NCBI GenBank assembly: GCA_042088665.1 | Contig: JBELMB010000153.1 | Span: forward strand, 1-12,320 | DNA: 12,320 nt | Direction of reading: 5' to 3' | Origin: JBELMB01 sp042088665 | GTDB lineage: Bacteria; Pseudomonadota; Alphaproteobacteria; Rhodobacterales; Rhodobacteraceae | Part shown: positions 1 to 6,773 of the stretch, piece by piece | How the letters are laid out: every line of letters begins with the position of its first letter | Numbering within the stretch: the stretch's first letter is position 1 | Program-made: the position numbers and the translations under genes | Notes under the pieces: model-generated | What the model was told of the DNA's origin: nothing | The model's database searches: none | What the model saw: the letters and a program-made list of their open reading frames with translations, nothing else

Positions 1-174
1 GACCTGCTGCCATGGAAAACTGCATCGTAGGTGCGGTCAGGCCGGACGCCTACCACCATAATGAGTGTCAATTTTTGCGTTTTCGGGCAGCCTGCGGACA
101 GGCTCCGCTCAATGCATTGATTTTTATGAAATATTTAACGACCACCGCTCCAGGTCCGGTCAGCGTCCGTATTC

Positions 175-204
175 TCCGTACAATTACGGAATTTTGGCCA
201 AAAT
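175..204. repeat. Two abutting inverted repeats, possible operator
   Basis: TCCGTA (175-180) and TACGGA (185-190) are perfect complements around CAAT. They are followed immediately by the perfect 14-base palindrome ATTTTGGCCAAAAT (191-204). The pair is AT-rich compared with its surroundings and lies about 130 bases before the cpaE start. It could be a dimeric repressor site, a tandem operator or an RNA stem. No known consensus is recognised. Confidence 0.4.
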
Positions 205-245
205 GTTGCCTCGTTTCGGGGGGAGTTTGTCTCTTGAAGCACCGC

Positions 246-265
246 GCGCCGAAGCGACTCGGCGC
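246..265 (+). repeat. Perfect 7-bp hairpin in the cpaE leader
   Basis: Arms GCGCCGA (246-252) and TCGGCGC (259-265) pair perfectly across the loop AGCGAC. The hairpin lies 67 bases before the cpaE start and is not followed by a T tract, so it does not look like a Rho-independent terminator. It more likely structures the mRNA leader. Confidence 0.35.
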
Positions 266-332
266 CTGCGGATCGGGGGGTCAGCAGAACGCTTGGCCAG
301 GGCCCGCTTCGCATGGAAAAAGGACGAGAGGC

Positions 333-1589
333 ATGACGGGTACACCATCTGAGCAGACCGATCCGGCACCGATCGTGGCCTGCACGATCAGCCGGGATGT
401 GCAGAACTTCGACCTGCTGATCGAAGACATGGAAAGCTTGCTGGGCGAGGCCTGGGGCGATCTTGGTTTCGAAGAGGCGCTGGCCTTCATGGCCCAGCCC
501 GAGGCAGACGGTATGGAATTCGTGGCGATGGCGATCGATGCCATCGACGAAGGCGATCTGGCGCAGCTTTCCGAGATCATTCGCGGCGCAAAGGCGCAAG
601 GCGTCAAGGTGATCCTGATCGCCGAAGATCTGACGCCCGCCTCGCTGCATCACCTGTTGCGCGACGGGGCGGATGAATTTGTCCCCTACCCCCTGCCCGA
701 GGGCGAGTTGGCCACCGTGGTCGAGCGCCTGCGCACACCGCCCCCTCCCCCGGCGGCCCCGGAACCCGCCCCCGACGCCGCGCCCGCAAAAGGCGTGAAG
801 CTGTCCGGCGGTGGTGACGGCGTCCTGATCGCCGTGCAGGGTGTCTCTGGTGGATGCGGCGCGACCACGCTTGCGGTGAACCTCGCTTACGAGCTGGCAA
901 CCGCGAGCAAGGAGAACAATCCAAAGGTCTGCCTGATCGACATGGGCCTGCAGTTCGGCTCTGTCGCGACCTATCTGGACCTGCCCCGCCGCGAAGCCGT
1001 CTTCGAGATGCTGTCGGACATCGACAGCATGGACGGAGAGAGCTTTGGCCAGGCGCTGGTGAGTTTCGAGGACAAGTTGCAGGTCTTCACGTCTCCTTCG
1101 GACATTCTGCCGCTGGATTTCATTGGCCCCGCCGAAGTGGCCAAGATCCTCGATGTGGCGCGCGATCACTTTGACTACGTGGTTGTCGACATGCCCAGCA
1201 CGCTGGTGCAGTGGAGCGAAACCGTGATGACCGAGGCGCAGCTGTATTTCGCGCTGGTCGAACTGGACATGCGGTCCGCCCAGAACACGCTGCGGCTGAA
1301 GCGGATGCTGCAGTCCGAGGACCTGCCTTTCGACAAGATCCGCTTTGCGCTGAACCGGGCGCCAAAGTTCACCGACCTGCAAGGCAAAAGCCGCGTGAAG
1401 CGCATGGCCGACAGCCTTGGCATCGCGCTGGACCTGCAACTGCCGGATGGCGGGCGCGCCGTGATGCAGGCCTGTGACCATGGGCTGCCGCTGGCCAACC
1501 ATGCGGCCAAGAACCCCCTTCGCCGGGAAATCGTGAAACTGGCGGATCATCTGAATGCCATCGGCGCGGATGACGCCGAAGCTGCCTGA
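333..1589 (+). CDS. cpaE: CpaE/TadZ-family pilus assembly and localisation protein
   Basis: This 418-residue protein belongs to the CpaE/TadZ family: an N-terminal receiver-like domain fused to a MinD/ParA-type ATPase fold. In studied systems it places the Tad apparatus at its cell site at the inner membrane. Residues 1 to about 130 form the receiver-like half. A Pro/Ala linker (about 132-151) leads to the ATPase half, which starts near residue 160. The P-loop region reads SGGCGATT (172-179), so both the signature lysine and the Walker A lysine of the deviant KGGxGKT motif are absent. An Asp (D203, in LIDMGLQFG) and a later VVVDMPST strand follow the MinD pattern. I chose the ATG at 333 because AAGGA sits at 320-324 and because the longer in-frame extension reads as noncoding. 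The stop is 17 bases before cpaF, whose SD directly follows it. Nucleotide binding is uncertain given the missing lysines. Confidence 0.9.
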   Translation: MTGTPSEQTDPAPIVACTISRDVQNFDLLIEDMESLLGEAWGDLGFEEALAFMAQPEADGMEFVAMAIDAIDEGDLAQLSEIIRGAKAQGVKVILIAEDLTPASLHHLLRDGADEFVPYPLPEGELATVVERLRTPPPPPAAPEPAPDAAPAKGVKLSGGGDGVLIAVQGVSGGCGATTLAVNLAYELATASKENNPKVCLIDMGLQFGSVATYLDLPRREAVFEMLSDIDSMDGESFGQALVSFEDKLQVFTSPSDILPLDFIGPAEVAKILDVARDHFDYVVVDMPSTLVQWSETVMTEAQLYFALVELDMRSAQNTLRLKRMLQSEDLPFDKIRFALNRAPKFTDLQGKSRVKRMADSLGIALDLQLPDGGRAVMQACDHGLPLANHAAKNPLRREIVKLADHLNAIGADDAEAA

Positions 1590-1606
1590 CGGAGGCCCGA
1601 GTTTAA

Positions 1607-3064
1607 ATGTTCTCGCGTTACAAGAAACCTGGTCCCAAGGACGCCACACCGGTCAAGCCGGCCCCCGCCGCCAAAGCGGCCACGCCGGAGGCCGCGCCTG
1701 CGGTCCCTTCCCCGCAACCGACCGCCGTGCGCCGCAAGACGCAACAGACCACGGCGGCCAATGCCGGACCGCTGGAAAAGGAAAAGAAGCGCAAGGAACG
1801 CCTGTCCGAGATCAAGCTCGAACTGCACCGCTCCCTGCTGGAAAACCTGAACCTCGCCGCACTTGACAAGGCCTCGGAAAGCGAATTGCGCGAAGAGATC
1901 GCCGCCATCGCCACCGAAAGCCTGCAAGACCGCGGCATCGTGCTGAACCGCGAAGAGCGGCGCATGATGCTCAACGACCTCTACGACGAAGTGAAGGGCC
2001 TCGGCCCGCTCGAGGCGCTGCTGAAAGACGACAGCGTTTCGGATATTCTCGTGAACGGGCCGCACCAGATCTTTGTGGAACGCTCGGGCAAGCTGTCGCT
2101 GTCGGAGATCACCTTCAAGGATGAAAAGCACCTGATGCGGATCATCGACAAGATCGTCTCTGCCGTGGGACGTCGCGTCGATGAATCGAACCCCTACGTC
2201 GACGCCCGCCTCATGGACGGGTCGCGCTTTAACGCCATGGTGCCGCCGGTTGCCATCGACGGCAGCCTCGTCTCCATTCGTAAGTTCAAGAAGGACAAGC
2301 TGGGCATCGACGACCTGGTAAAATTCGGCGCCTTCACCGAAGAAATGGCCGTCTACCTGCAGGCCGCGGTCGCGACGCGTCTGAACGTCATCGTTTCCGG
2401 CGGTACGGGCTCCGGCAAGACGACCACGCTGAACGCCCTGTCCTCATTCATCGATGACAGCGAACGGATCCTGACCATCGAGGACACCGCGGAACTTCAG
2501 CTTCAGCAGACCCACGTGGGCCGCATGGAAAGCCGCCCGCCCAACGTCGAGGGCAAAGGCGCCGTCACGCCACGAGATTGCCTCAAGAACGCCCTCAGGA
2601 TGCGCCCTGACAGGATCATCGTGGGGGAAACCCGGGGTGAAGAAGTCATCGACATGCTGCAAGCCATGAACACCGGCCACGACGGCTCCATGACCACGAT
2701 CCACGCGAACTCTGCGCGCGATGGGGTGGCCCGACTGGAGAACATGATCGCCATGGCCGGCATCGAAATGCCGCTCAAGGCCGTGCGCAGCCAGATCTCA
2801 TCGGCTGTGAACCTGATCGTGCAGGCCTCGCGCCTGCAGGACGGCTCGCGTCGCATGGTCTCGATCACCGAAATCACCGGCATGGAAGGCGACGTCATCT
2901 CCATGCAAGAGATCTTTCGCTTTCAGCGTGTCGGGCTGACGCCGGACAACAAGATCATCGGCCACTACACGGCCACGGGCGTGCGCTCCGCCTTTTCCGA
3001 ACGCTTCCGCATGTGGGGCTACGACATCCCCGCCTCGATCTACGAACCCTTCCGACCGGAGTAA
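1607..3064 (+). CDS. cpaF: CpaF/TadA pilus assembly ATPase
   Basis: This 485-residue type II/IV secretion ATPase of the CpaF/TadA family is the hexameric motor that drives Flp pilus assembly from the cytoplasmic face. It is one of the clearest calls here. A Pro/Ala/Lys-rich N-terminus (1 to about 60) precedes the N-terminal domain containing DLYDEVKGLGPLEALLKD. The Walker A motif is GGTGSGKT at 265-272 (K271). The Asp-box region ERILTIEDTAELQL starts at 286. The Walker B-like stretch RPDRIIVGETRGEE begins at 333, with E341 as the likely catalytic Glu. The His box GHDGSMTTIHANSARD begins at 357 (H366). All expected motifs are intact. GGAGG at 1591-1595 is the ribosome site, starting one base after the cpaE stop. 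The stop codon is 3 bases before tadB, implying translational coupling. The low-complexity N-terminus is common in alphaproteobacterial CpaF. Confidence 0.97.
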   Translation: MFSRYKKPGPKDATPVKPAPAAKAATPEAAPAVPSPQPTAVRRKTQQTTAANAGPLEKEKKRKERLSEIKLELHRSLLENLNLAALDKASESELREEIAAIATESLQDRGIVLNREERRMMLNDLYDEVKGLGPLEALLKDDSVSDILVNGPHQIFVERSGKLSLSEITFKDEKHLMRIIDKIVSAVGRRVDESNPYVDARLMDGSRFNAMVPPVAIDGSLVSIRKFKKDKLGIDDLVKFGAFTEEMAVYLQAAVATRLNVIVSGGTGSGKTTTLNALSSFIDDSERILTIEDTAELQLQQTHVGRMESRPPNVEGKGAVTPRDCLKNALRMRPDRIIVGETRGEEVIDMLQAMNTGHDGSMTTIHANSARDGVARLENMIAMAGIEMPLKAVRSQISSAVNLIVQASRLQDGSRRMVSITEITGMEGDVISMQEIFRFQRVGLTPDNKIIGHYTATGVRSAFSERFRMWGYDIPASIYEPFRPE

Positions 3065-3067
3065 GCC

Positions 3068-4033
3068 ATGCTTTCTGCTGCCCCCATTATCTACGGTCTG
3101 ATCTTTGTCGGCGTGCTGGTCCTTGTGAACGGGGTCTACCTCGTCGCCTTCGGCAAATCGATTTCGCTTTCAAATCGTGTCAACCGCCGCCTCGAGATGC
3201 TCGACAAGGGCCAACGACGCGAGGACGTGCTGGCCAAACTCCGCAAGGAGATGGATCAGCACATGGAGAGCCGCTCCCTGCCGATCTATTCGCTGCTCGC
3301 GGACAAGGCGAACAAGGCGGCTCTGGCCTTTACCCCGCAGCAATTGATGCTGGTCATGGTGGGGGCCGCGGTCTTTGCCTTCCTGGGTCTGACAATCGGC
3401 ACCGAGGCAAGCATGCCCGTGCGCGTGGTCATGGCCGTGGTCTTTGGCGTCGGCGGGGTCTACGCATGGGTCAACCACCGTGCCAAGAAACGCCTCGGCA
3501 TGATCGAGGAACAGCTCCCCGATGCGGTGGAACTGATGGTCCGCTCCTTGCGTGTCGGCCACCCCTTCTCTTCGGCGATCACGATCGTCTCGAAGGAGCT
3601 CAAGGACCCGTTGGCCACGGAATTCGGCATCATCGCGGATGAAAGCGCCTATGGCCGCGACATCGGCGAAGCGCTCAAGCACATGGCCGAACGCCTCGAC
3701 ATGCAGGACATGCGCTTTCTCGCCGTGGCCGTCGCCATCCAGCAGCAGGCCGGGGGCAACCTCGCCGAGATCCTCGAAGGTCTGGCCAAGGTGATCCGCG
3801 CGCGCTTTCGCCTGTTCCGCCGCGTCAAGGCGATCACCGCCGAAGCGCAGTGGTCCGGCAAATTCCTGTCAGGCTTCCCGATCGGCGCGCTGATCTTCAT
3901 CCAGGTGGCCAAGCCCGACTACTACGATAACGTGCTCGACCACCCCTGGTTCATTCCCGCCTGCTTTGTCGTGGGCATCATGCTGGCGCTGAACATGATC
4001 GTCATGCGCATGCTGGTGAACATCAAGGTGTAA
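3068..4033 (+). CDS. tadB: TadB inner-membrane platform protein
   Basis: This 321-residue protein is of the T2SSF/GspF superfamily, TadB type. With TadC it forms the inner-membrane platform on which the CpaF motor acts. A hydrophobic segment lies at about 6-28. Two closely spaced segments lie at about 92-110 and 115-134, and two more near the C-terminus (GKFLSGFPIGALIFIQVA and the final PWFIPACFVV helix). The cytoplasmic T2SSF core runs from about 149 (QLPDAVELMVRSLRVGHPF) through DESAYGRDIGEALKHMAERL to AIQQQAGGNLAEILEGLAKV, which is typical of TadB. The ATG is 3 bases after the cpaF stop, with GGAG (3058-3061) inside the end of cpaF, so translation is probably coupled. Being first of the two T2SSF genes and carrying the QQxGGNLAEILE signature supports TadB rather than TadC. 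Confidence 0.95.
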   Translation: MLSAAPIIYGLIFVGVLVLVNGVYLVAFGKSISLSNRVNRRLEMLDKGQRREDVLAKLRKEMDQHMESRSLPIYSLLADKANKAALAFTPQQLMLVMVGAAVFAFLGLTIGTEASMPVRVVMAVVFGVGGVYAWVNHRAKKRLGMIEEQLPDAVELMVRSLRVGHPFSSAITIVSKELKDPLATEFGIIADESAYGRDIGEALKHMAERLDMQDMRFLAVAVAIQQQAGGNLAEILEGLAKVIRARFRLFRRVKAITAEAQWSGKFLSGFPIGALIFIQVAKPDYYDNVLDHPWFIPACFVVGIMLALNMIVMRMLVNIKV

Positions 4034-4159
4034 CCATCTCAAAGGCGCCGCTCTGCTCCCTGGCGCCTCCCCTCCCCTCCTGTCGGGATTGCTCCCCGAT
4101 GGCCCGCCCCCTCCGTCCGGTCTGCTCCGGACACGCACACCACCTCGAAAGCTGCCTCA
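4034..4159 (+). promoter_or_regulatory. Three-hairpin tadB-tadC spacer with repeated TGCTCC loops
   Basis: In a tightly packed gene run this 126-base gap holds three successive stem-loops. Hairpin a has arms AGGCGCC 4043-4049 and GGCGCCT 4062-4068. Hairpin b has TCGGG 4083-4087 and CCCGA 4095-4099. Hairpin c has GTCCGG 4115-4120 and CCGGAC 4127-4132. TGCTCC occurs in or overlapping each loop (4054-4059, 4090-4095, 4123-4128), at 33-36 base spacing. A pyrimidine tract with three CCTCC-type units (4066-4080) lies between hairpins a and b and is complementary to Shine-Dalgarno sequence. The tadC ATG that follows has no clear SD. A role in controlling the tadB/tadC ratio, RNA processing, or acting as a small RNA is inference. 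Weak oligo-T makes simple termination unlikely. Confidence 0.55.
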
Positions 4160-5122
4160 ATGTTAGAAAACTTGAACGCCCAGATCACCGAGTTGCTCGG
4201 TCCTGCGGGCCCACTGCTTGTCGTCGCAGGCCTTGCCGTCCTGCTCATCGTCGCCACCATCCCGATGATGCTCAACTCGCGTCCCGATCCCCTCGACAAA
4301 CTCAAGGAGAGCGGGTCCAAGAAGATGGACGCCCAGGCGCGGGCCGTCCTGCGCGACAAGAAGCGCAACGAAAAGCTCAACAAATACGCGCAGTTCCTGG
4401 AACCACAGGACGCCAAGGAGCTGTCCGAGATCCGGATGAAGCTGCTTCAGGCGGGGTATCGCTCCAAGGATGCGGTGCAGATCTACTACTTCATGCAATT
4501 CGTGCTGGGCCTCGGCCTGCTGGGTGTGGGCGTGGCCTACTACCTGATCTTCGTCGATGCCGAAGAAGTGGAGATGACGACCAAGCTTTTGTACATCCTC
4601 GGACCGGGCTGCGTGGGCTACCTCGCGCCCAAGTTCTGGATCTCGAAGCGCGTTGAAAAGCGCAAGGAAGAGATCCAGTCGGGCTTTCCCGATGCGCTGG
4701 ACATGATGCTGGTCTGCGTCGAAGCAGGTCAGTCGATGGAACAGTCGATCATCCGCGTCGCCGCCGAACTGCGCGCCTCCTATCCCAACCTTGCCGATGA
4801 ATTCCAGATCATCTCGCACGAGATGAAGGCAGGCAAGGACCGGTCGCAGGTGCTCAACGACATGTCAGAGCGCTGCGGGTTGCAGGATATCTCCAGCTTT
4901 GTGACCGTTCTGAACCAGGCGCAGACCTTCGGCACCTCGATTTCGGACGCCCTGCGGGTCTATGCCGGGGAAATGCGTGACAAAAGGGTCATGCGTGCGG
5001 AAGAAGCTGCAAACAAACTGCCGACAAAGATGACTCTGACGACTATGATGCTCACGGTGCCGCCGCTGTTGATCATCCTTGTTGGTCCTTCCGTGGTGGG
5101 CATCCAGAATATGGGCAACTAA
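4160..5122 (+). CDS. tadC: TadC inner-membrane platform protein
   Basis: This 320-residue T2SSF-superfamily protein of TadC type is the partner of TadB in the pilus platform. A hydrophobic segment lies at about 17-40, two more at about 112-132 and 141-160, and a C-terminal one (LTTMMLTVPPLLIILVGPSV). The T2SSF core spans about 175-300: FPDALDMMLVCVEAGQSMEQSI, then HEMKAGKDRSQVLNDMSERCG and VLNQAQTFGTSISDALRVYA, the latter typical of TadC. Length and topology match the family. The ATG at 4160 is chosen because the N-terminus MLENLNAQITELLGPAGP fits TadC starts. No good Shine-Dalgarno precedes it (AAGCTGCCTCA), which is unusual beside its neighbours and may mean its translation depends on the structured spacer upstream. 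The stop is 13 bases before tadD. Confidence 0.94.
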   Translation: MLENLNAQITELLGPAGPLLVVAGLAVLLIVATIPMMLNSRPDPLDKLKESGSKKMDAQARAVLRDKKRNEKLNKYAQFLEPQDAKELSEIRMKLLQAGYRSKDAVQIYYFMQFVLGLGLLGVGVAYYLIFVDAEEVEMTTKLLYILGPGCVGYLAPKFWISKRVEKRKEEIQSGFPDALDMMLVCVEAGQSMEQSIIRVAAELRASYPNLADEFQIISHEMKAGKDRSQVLNDMSERCGLQDISSFVTVLNQAQTFGTSISDALRVYAGEMRDKRVMRAEEAANKLPTKMTLTTMMLTVPPLLIILVGPSVVGIQNMGN

Positions 5123-5135
5123 CCACGGTACCAGT

Positions 5136-5705
5136 ATGAAGAAGGCTCGCGCGCTTTGCGCCGTGCCCCTGATGCTTGCGCTGGCCGCCTGCTCTGCAGG
5201 CGGCCTCGGTGCACGCGACGAGGGGCCATTTGCACCCGGGGTCGATCCCAAGGGAGAGGCCGTCGATGGCCTGTTGGTCGGCCATCGCCTGATGGAGGCC
5301 GGACAGTCGCAACTCGCACTGGAGGCCTATACCCGCGCCGCCGGTGACGAGGGGCTCACCGCCGAGGTTCTGGTGGCGTTGGGATCCGCCAATCTCGCGC
5401 TGGGGCGGCTTGGCCAGGCAGAAACGCAGCTGCGCCGCGCCGTCGCCGTCGAACCCGATTGGCCCGAGAGCTGGAACAATCTCGGCGTTGTGCTGATCGA
5501 AACCGGGGATCTGGCAGAGGCAGAGCAGGTCTTTCGCCGGGCATTTGCACTCGACAATGGCCAAAGTGACTCAATTCGCGACAATCTGCGCTTGGCGCTC
5601 GCAAAACGCGATAATTCCGTATATGAAGGTGGACAAGAACAAGAGTACAAACTCGTGCGCCGAGGCAGCAGCCAATATCTTATACGCCGCACCGGAGGCG
5701 CATGA
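5136..5705 (+). CDS. tadD: TadD TPR lipoprotein
   Basis: This 189-residue lipoprotein has tetratricopeptide repeats. TadD proteins are needed for Flp pilus biogenesis and are thought to act as outer-membrane assembly or pilotin-like factors. Residues 1-18 form a lipoprotein signal with positive MKKAR, a hydrophobic core, and the lipobox LAAC with C19 as the lipidated residue. About three TPR-like helical pairs lie at roughly 45-72, 73-107 (LVALGSANLALGRLGQAE) and 108-141 (WNNLGVVLIETGDLAEAE). A basic C-terminal tail ends YLIRRTGGA. I start at ATG 5136, not at an in-frame ATG at 5079 inside tadC, because only this start gives a proper signal peptide. No strong SD is visible. It may be translated by coupling to the tadC stop 13 bases upstream. 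The stop codon directly abuts a long hairpin train. Confidence 0.92.
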   Translation: MKKARALCAVPLMLALAACSAGGLGARDEGPFAPGVDPKGEAVDGLLVGHRLMEAGQSQLALEAYTRAAGDEGLTAEVLVALGSANLALGRLGQAETQLRRAVAVEPDWPESWNNLGVVLIETGDLAEAEQVFRRAFALDNGQSDSIRDNLRLALAKRDNSVYEGGQEQEYKLVRRGSSQYLIRRTGGA

Positions 5706-5908
5706 GCCCTGAAGGGCCAAAGATGTGCATCGCGGCGATACCGCTGCGGACACAGGCGGCCTGAACAGGCCCGACTGAAAGACAGCCGCAAAGGCTGCAC
5801 CGATCCGGGGGCAAGACCCCGACACAAAACACCGCCGCAAACGGCGGGACGAGTAGATCCGCCCCCAAAGGCGGGTAGAGGCAGAGCAGTAAAGAGGACG
5901 CAGGCAAA
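5706..5908 (+). promoter_or_regulatory. Train of seven regularly spaced hairpins between the two TPR lipoprotein genes
   Basis: This spacer contains seven consecutive perfect stem-loops (arms; loop). 1: GCCC/GGGC, TGAA, 5706-5717. 2: GCGG/CCGC, CGATA, 5732-5744. 3: GGCCT/AGGCC, GAAC, 5758-5771. 4: CAGCC/GGCTG, GCAAA, 5783-5797. 5: CGGGG/CCCCG, GCAAGA, 5806-5821. 6: CCGCCG/CGGCGG, CAAA, 5832-5847. 7: CCGCC/GGCGG, CCCAAA, 5859-5874. Starts are 26, 26, 25, 23, 26 and 27 bases apart. The stems differ in sequence while the design is kept, and the loops are A-containing and mostly purine-rich. The first hairpin begins right after the tadD stop. After the seventh, an unstructured purine-rich stretch carries the SD (GAGGA 5894-5898) of the next gene. 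No oligo-T follows, so terminators are unlikely. I do not recognise a known RNA family. Confidence 0.6.
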
Positions 5909-6763
5909 ATGCGCCATCCAATCCTTGTATCCGTCTGCGTGGTCGCGGTGGCCGCGCTCAGCGCCTGTGAAAAGGGCATCGACACAGCCGAGGTGGACCG
6001 CAAGTTCCAGGGCGTCAACGTCATCGACGAAAGCAACCTGAACGACGTGATGCTCACCGTTGGCGATCCCAACGAGGCCGTTGATTACTTCAGCCGCGCC
6101 GCCGAAGGGGATGACGACCGGCTCGACTTTCGGCGCGGGCTGGCGCTGTCGCTGGTGCGCGCGAAACGCATCCCAGAGGCCAAGGTCGCCTGGGCCAAGG
6201 TGGTCGAGCACGAAGACTCCACCAATGAGGACAAGGTCCAACTGGCCGATGTGCTGATCCGCGCCAACGAATGGGACCAGGCCGAACAGGTGCTGACCGC
6301 CATTCCGCCCACCCACGAGACCTACAAGCGCTACCGCCTCGAAGCGATGATCGCCGATGGCAACGAGGACTGGAAGAAGGCCGACGCCTTCTACGAGGTG
6401 GCCTTGGGTCTGACCACGAAACCCGCCTCCGTTCTGAACAACTGGGGGTATTCGAAACTCACCCGCGGCGATTTCGACGAGGCCGAGCGCCTGTTCACCG
6501 ATGCGATCCGCAGCGACGATCAGCTTTTCACCGCCAAGAACAACCTGGTTCTGGCCCGCGGTGCGCAGGGGGATTACACCCTGCCCGTTGTCCCGATGAG
6601 CCAGGGCGAGCGGGCGGAACTGCTTTATTCCGCCGGATTGGCCGCGATCAAGCGCGGCGACGTGCAAATCGGCAAGGGCTTGCTGCGCGACGCGATCGAA
6701 ACGCATCCACAGCACTTCGAAGCAGCATCTCGCGCGCTTTCGGCGCTCGAAGACGGGGCGTGA
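5909..6763 (+). CDS. Second TPR-repeat lipoprotein of the tad locus (TadD-like)
   Basis: This 284-residue lipoprotein has a signal peptide (MRHPILVSVCVVAVAALSA) and lipobox LSAC with C20. The body is built of TPR-like helical pairs from about residue 58 to the end. Examples are FRRGLALSLVRAKRIPEAKV, LADVLIRANEWDQAEQVL and, from about 174, SVLNNWGYSKLTRGDFDEAE, which is the most canonical. A final pair reads LLYSAGLAAIKRGDVQIGKG. It is probably anchored in the outer membrane facing the periplasm. A role as scaffold or chaperone in Flp pilus assembly is inferred from the family and from its place between tadD and the prepilin peptidase. It appears to be a longer relative of TadD, not a broken copy. 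GAGGA at 5894-5898 is the ribosome site, 10 bases before the ATG. The stop is 10 bases before the next gene. The hairpin train upstream separates it from tadD. Confidence 0.88.
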   Translation: MRHPILVSVCVVAVAALSACEKGIDTAEVDRKFQGVNVIDESNLNDVMLTVGDPNEAVDYFSRAAEGDDDRLDFRRGLALSLVRAKRIPEAKVAWAKVVEHEDSTNEDKVQLADVLIRANEWDQAEQVLTAIPPTHETYKRYRLEAMIADGNEDWKKADAFYEVALGLTTKPASVLNNWGYSKLTRGDFDEAERLFTDAIRSDDQLFTAKNNLVLARGAQGDYTLPVVPMSQGERAELLYSAGLAAIKRGDVQIGKGLLRDAIETHPQHFEAASRALSALEDGA

Positions 6764-6773
6764 GGGGGGACCA

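Larger units (their letters stand above)
1..332 (+). promoter_or_regulatory. Noncoding, inverted-repeat-rich leader upstream of cpaE
   Basis: No convincing gene lies here. The first ten codons in frame 1 end at a TAG at 28-30 and could be the tail of an upstream gene, but this is too short to judge. An open frame continuous with cpaE runs from position 12, but its translation is Cys/Arg/His-rich and unlike a pilus protein, so I treat it as untranslated. The stretch contains a hairpin at 89-104 (arms AGCCTG/CAGGCT, loop CGGA), a perfect 12-base palindrome TCAATGCATTGA at 109-120 followed by five T, paired inverted repeats at 175-204, and a 7-bp hairpin at 246-265. An AT-rich patch at 111-139 is the likeliest promoter zone, but I see no clean -35/-10 pair. 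In roseobacter tad loci cpaE usually follows secretin/OmpA-type genes, so this may be an internal promoter or a processed mRNA region (inference). Confidence 0.5.

Noticed and set aside
135..1649. 504-codon - strand open frame opposite cpaE
   Set aside because: It has no recognisable motifs and a His/Gln/Arg/Gly-rich composition, and cpaE on the other strand is clearly coding.
4043..4068. Intrinsic terminator after tadB
   Set aside because: The stem is strong, but a C-rich tract and no oligo-T follow it, and tadC belongs functionally with tadB.
5079..5135. Upstream in-frame ATG for tadD within the end of tadC
   Set aside because: It would bury the lipoprotein signal peptide behind 19 extra residues. 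The ATG at 5136 gives a canonical signal and lipobox.
5706..5874. CRISPR array as explanation of the periodic structure
   Set aside because: The units do not share a repeat sequence, the period (~26) is too short for repeat plus spacer, and no cas genes are present. Only structure is repeated.
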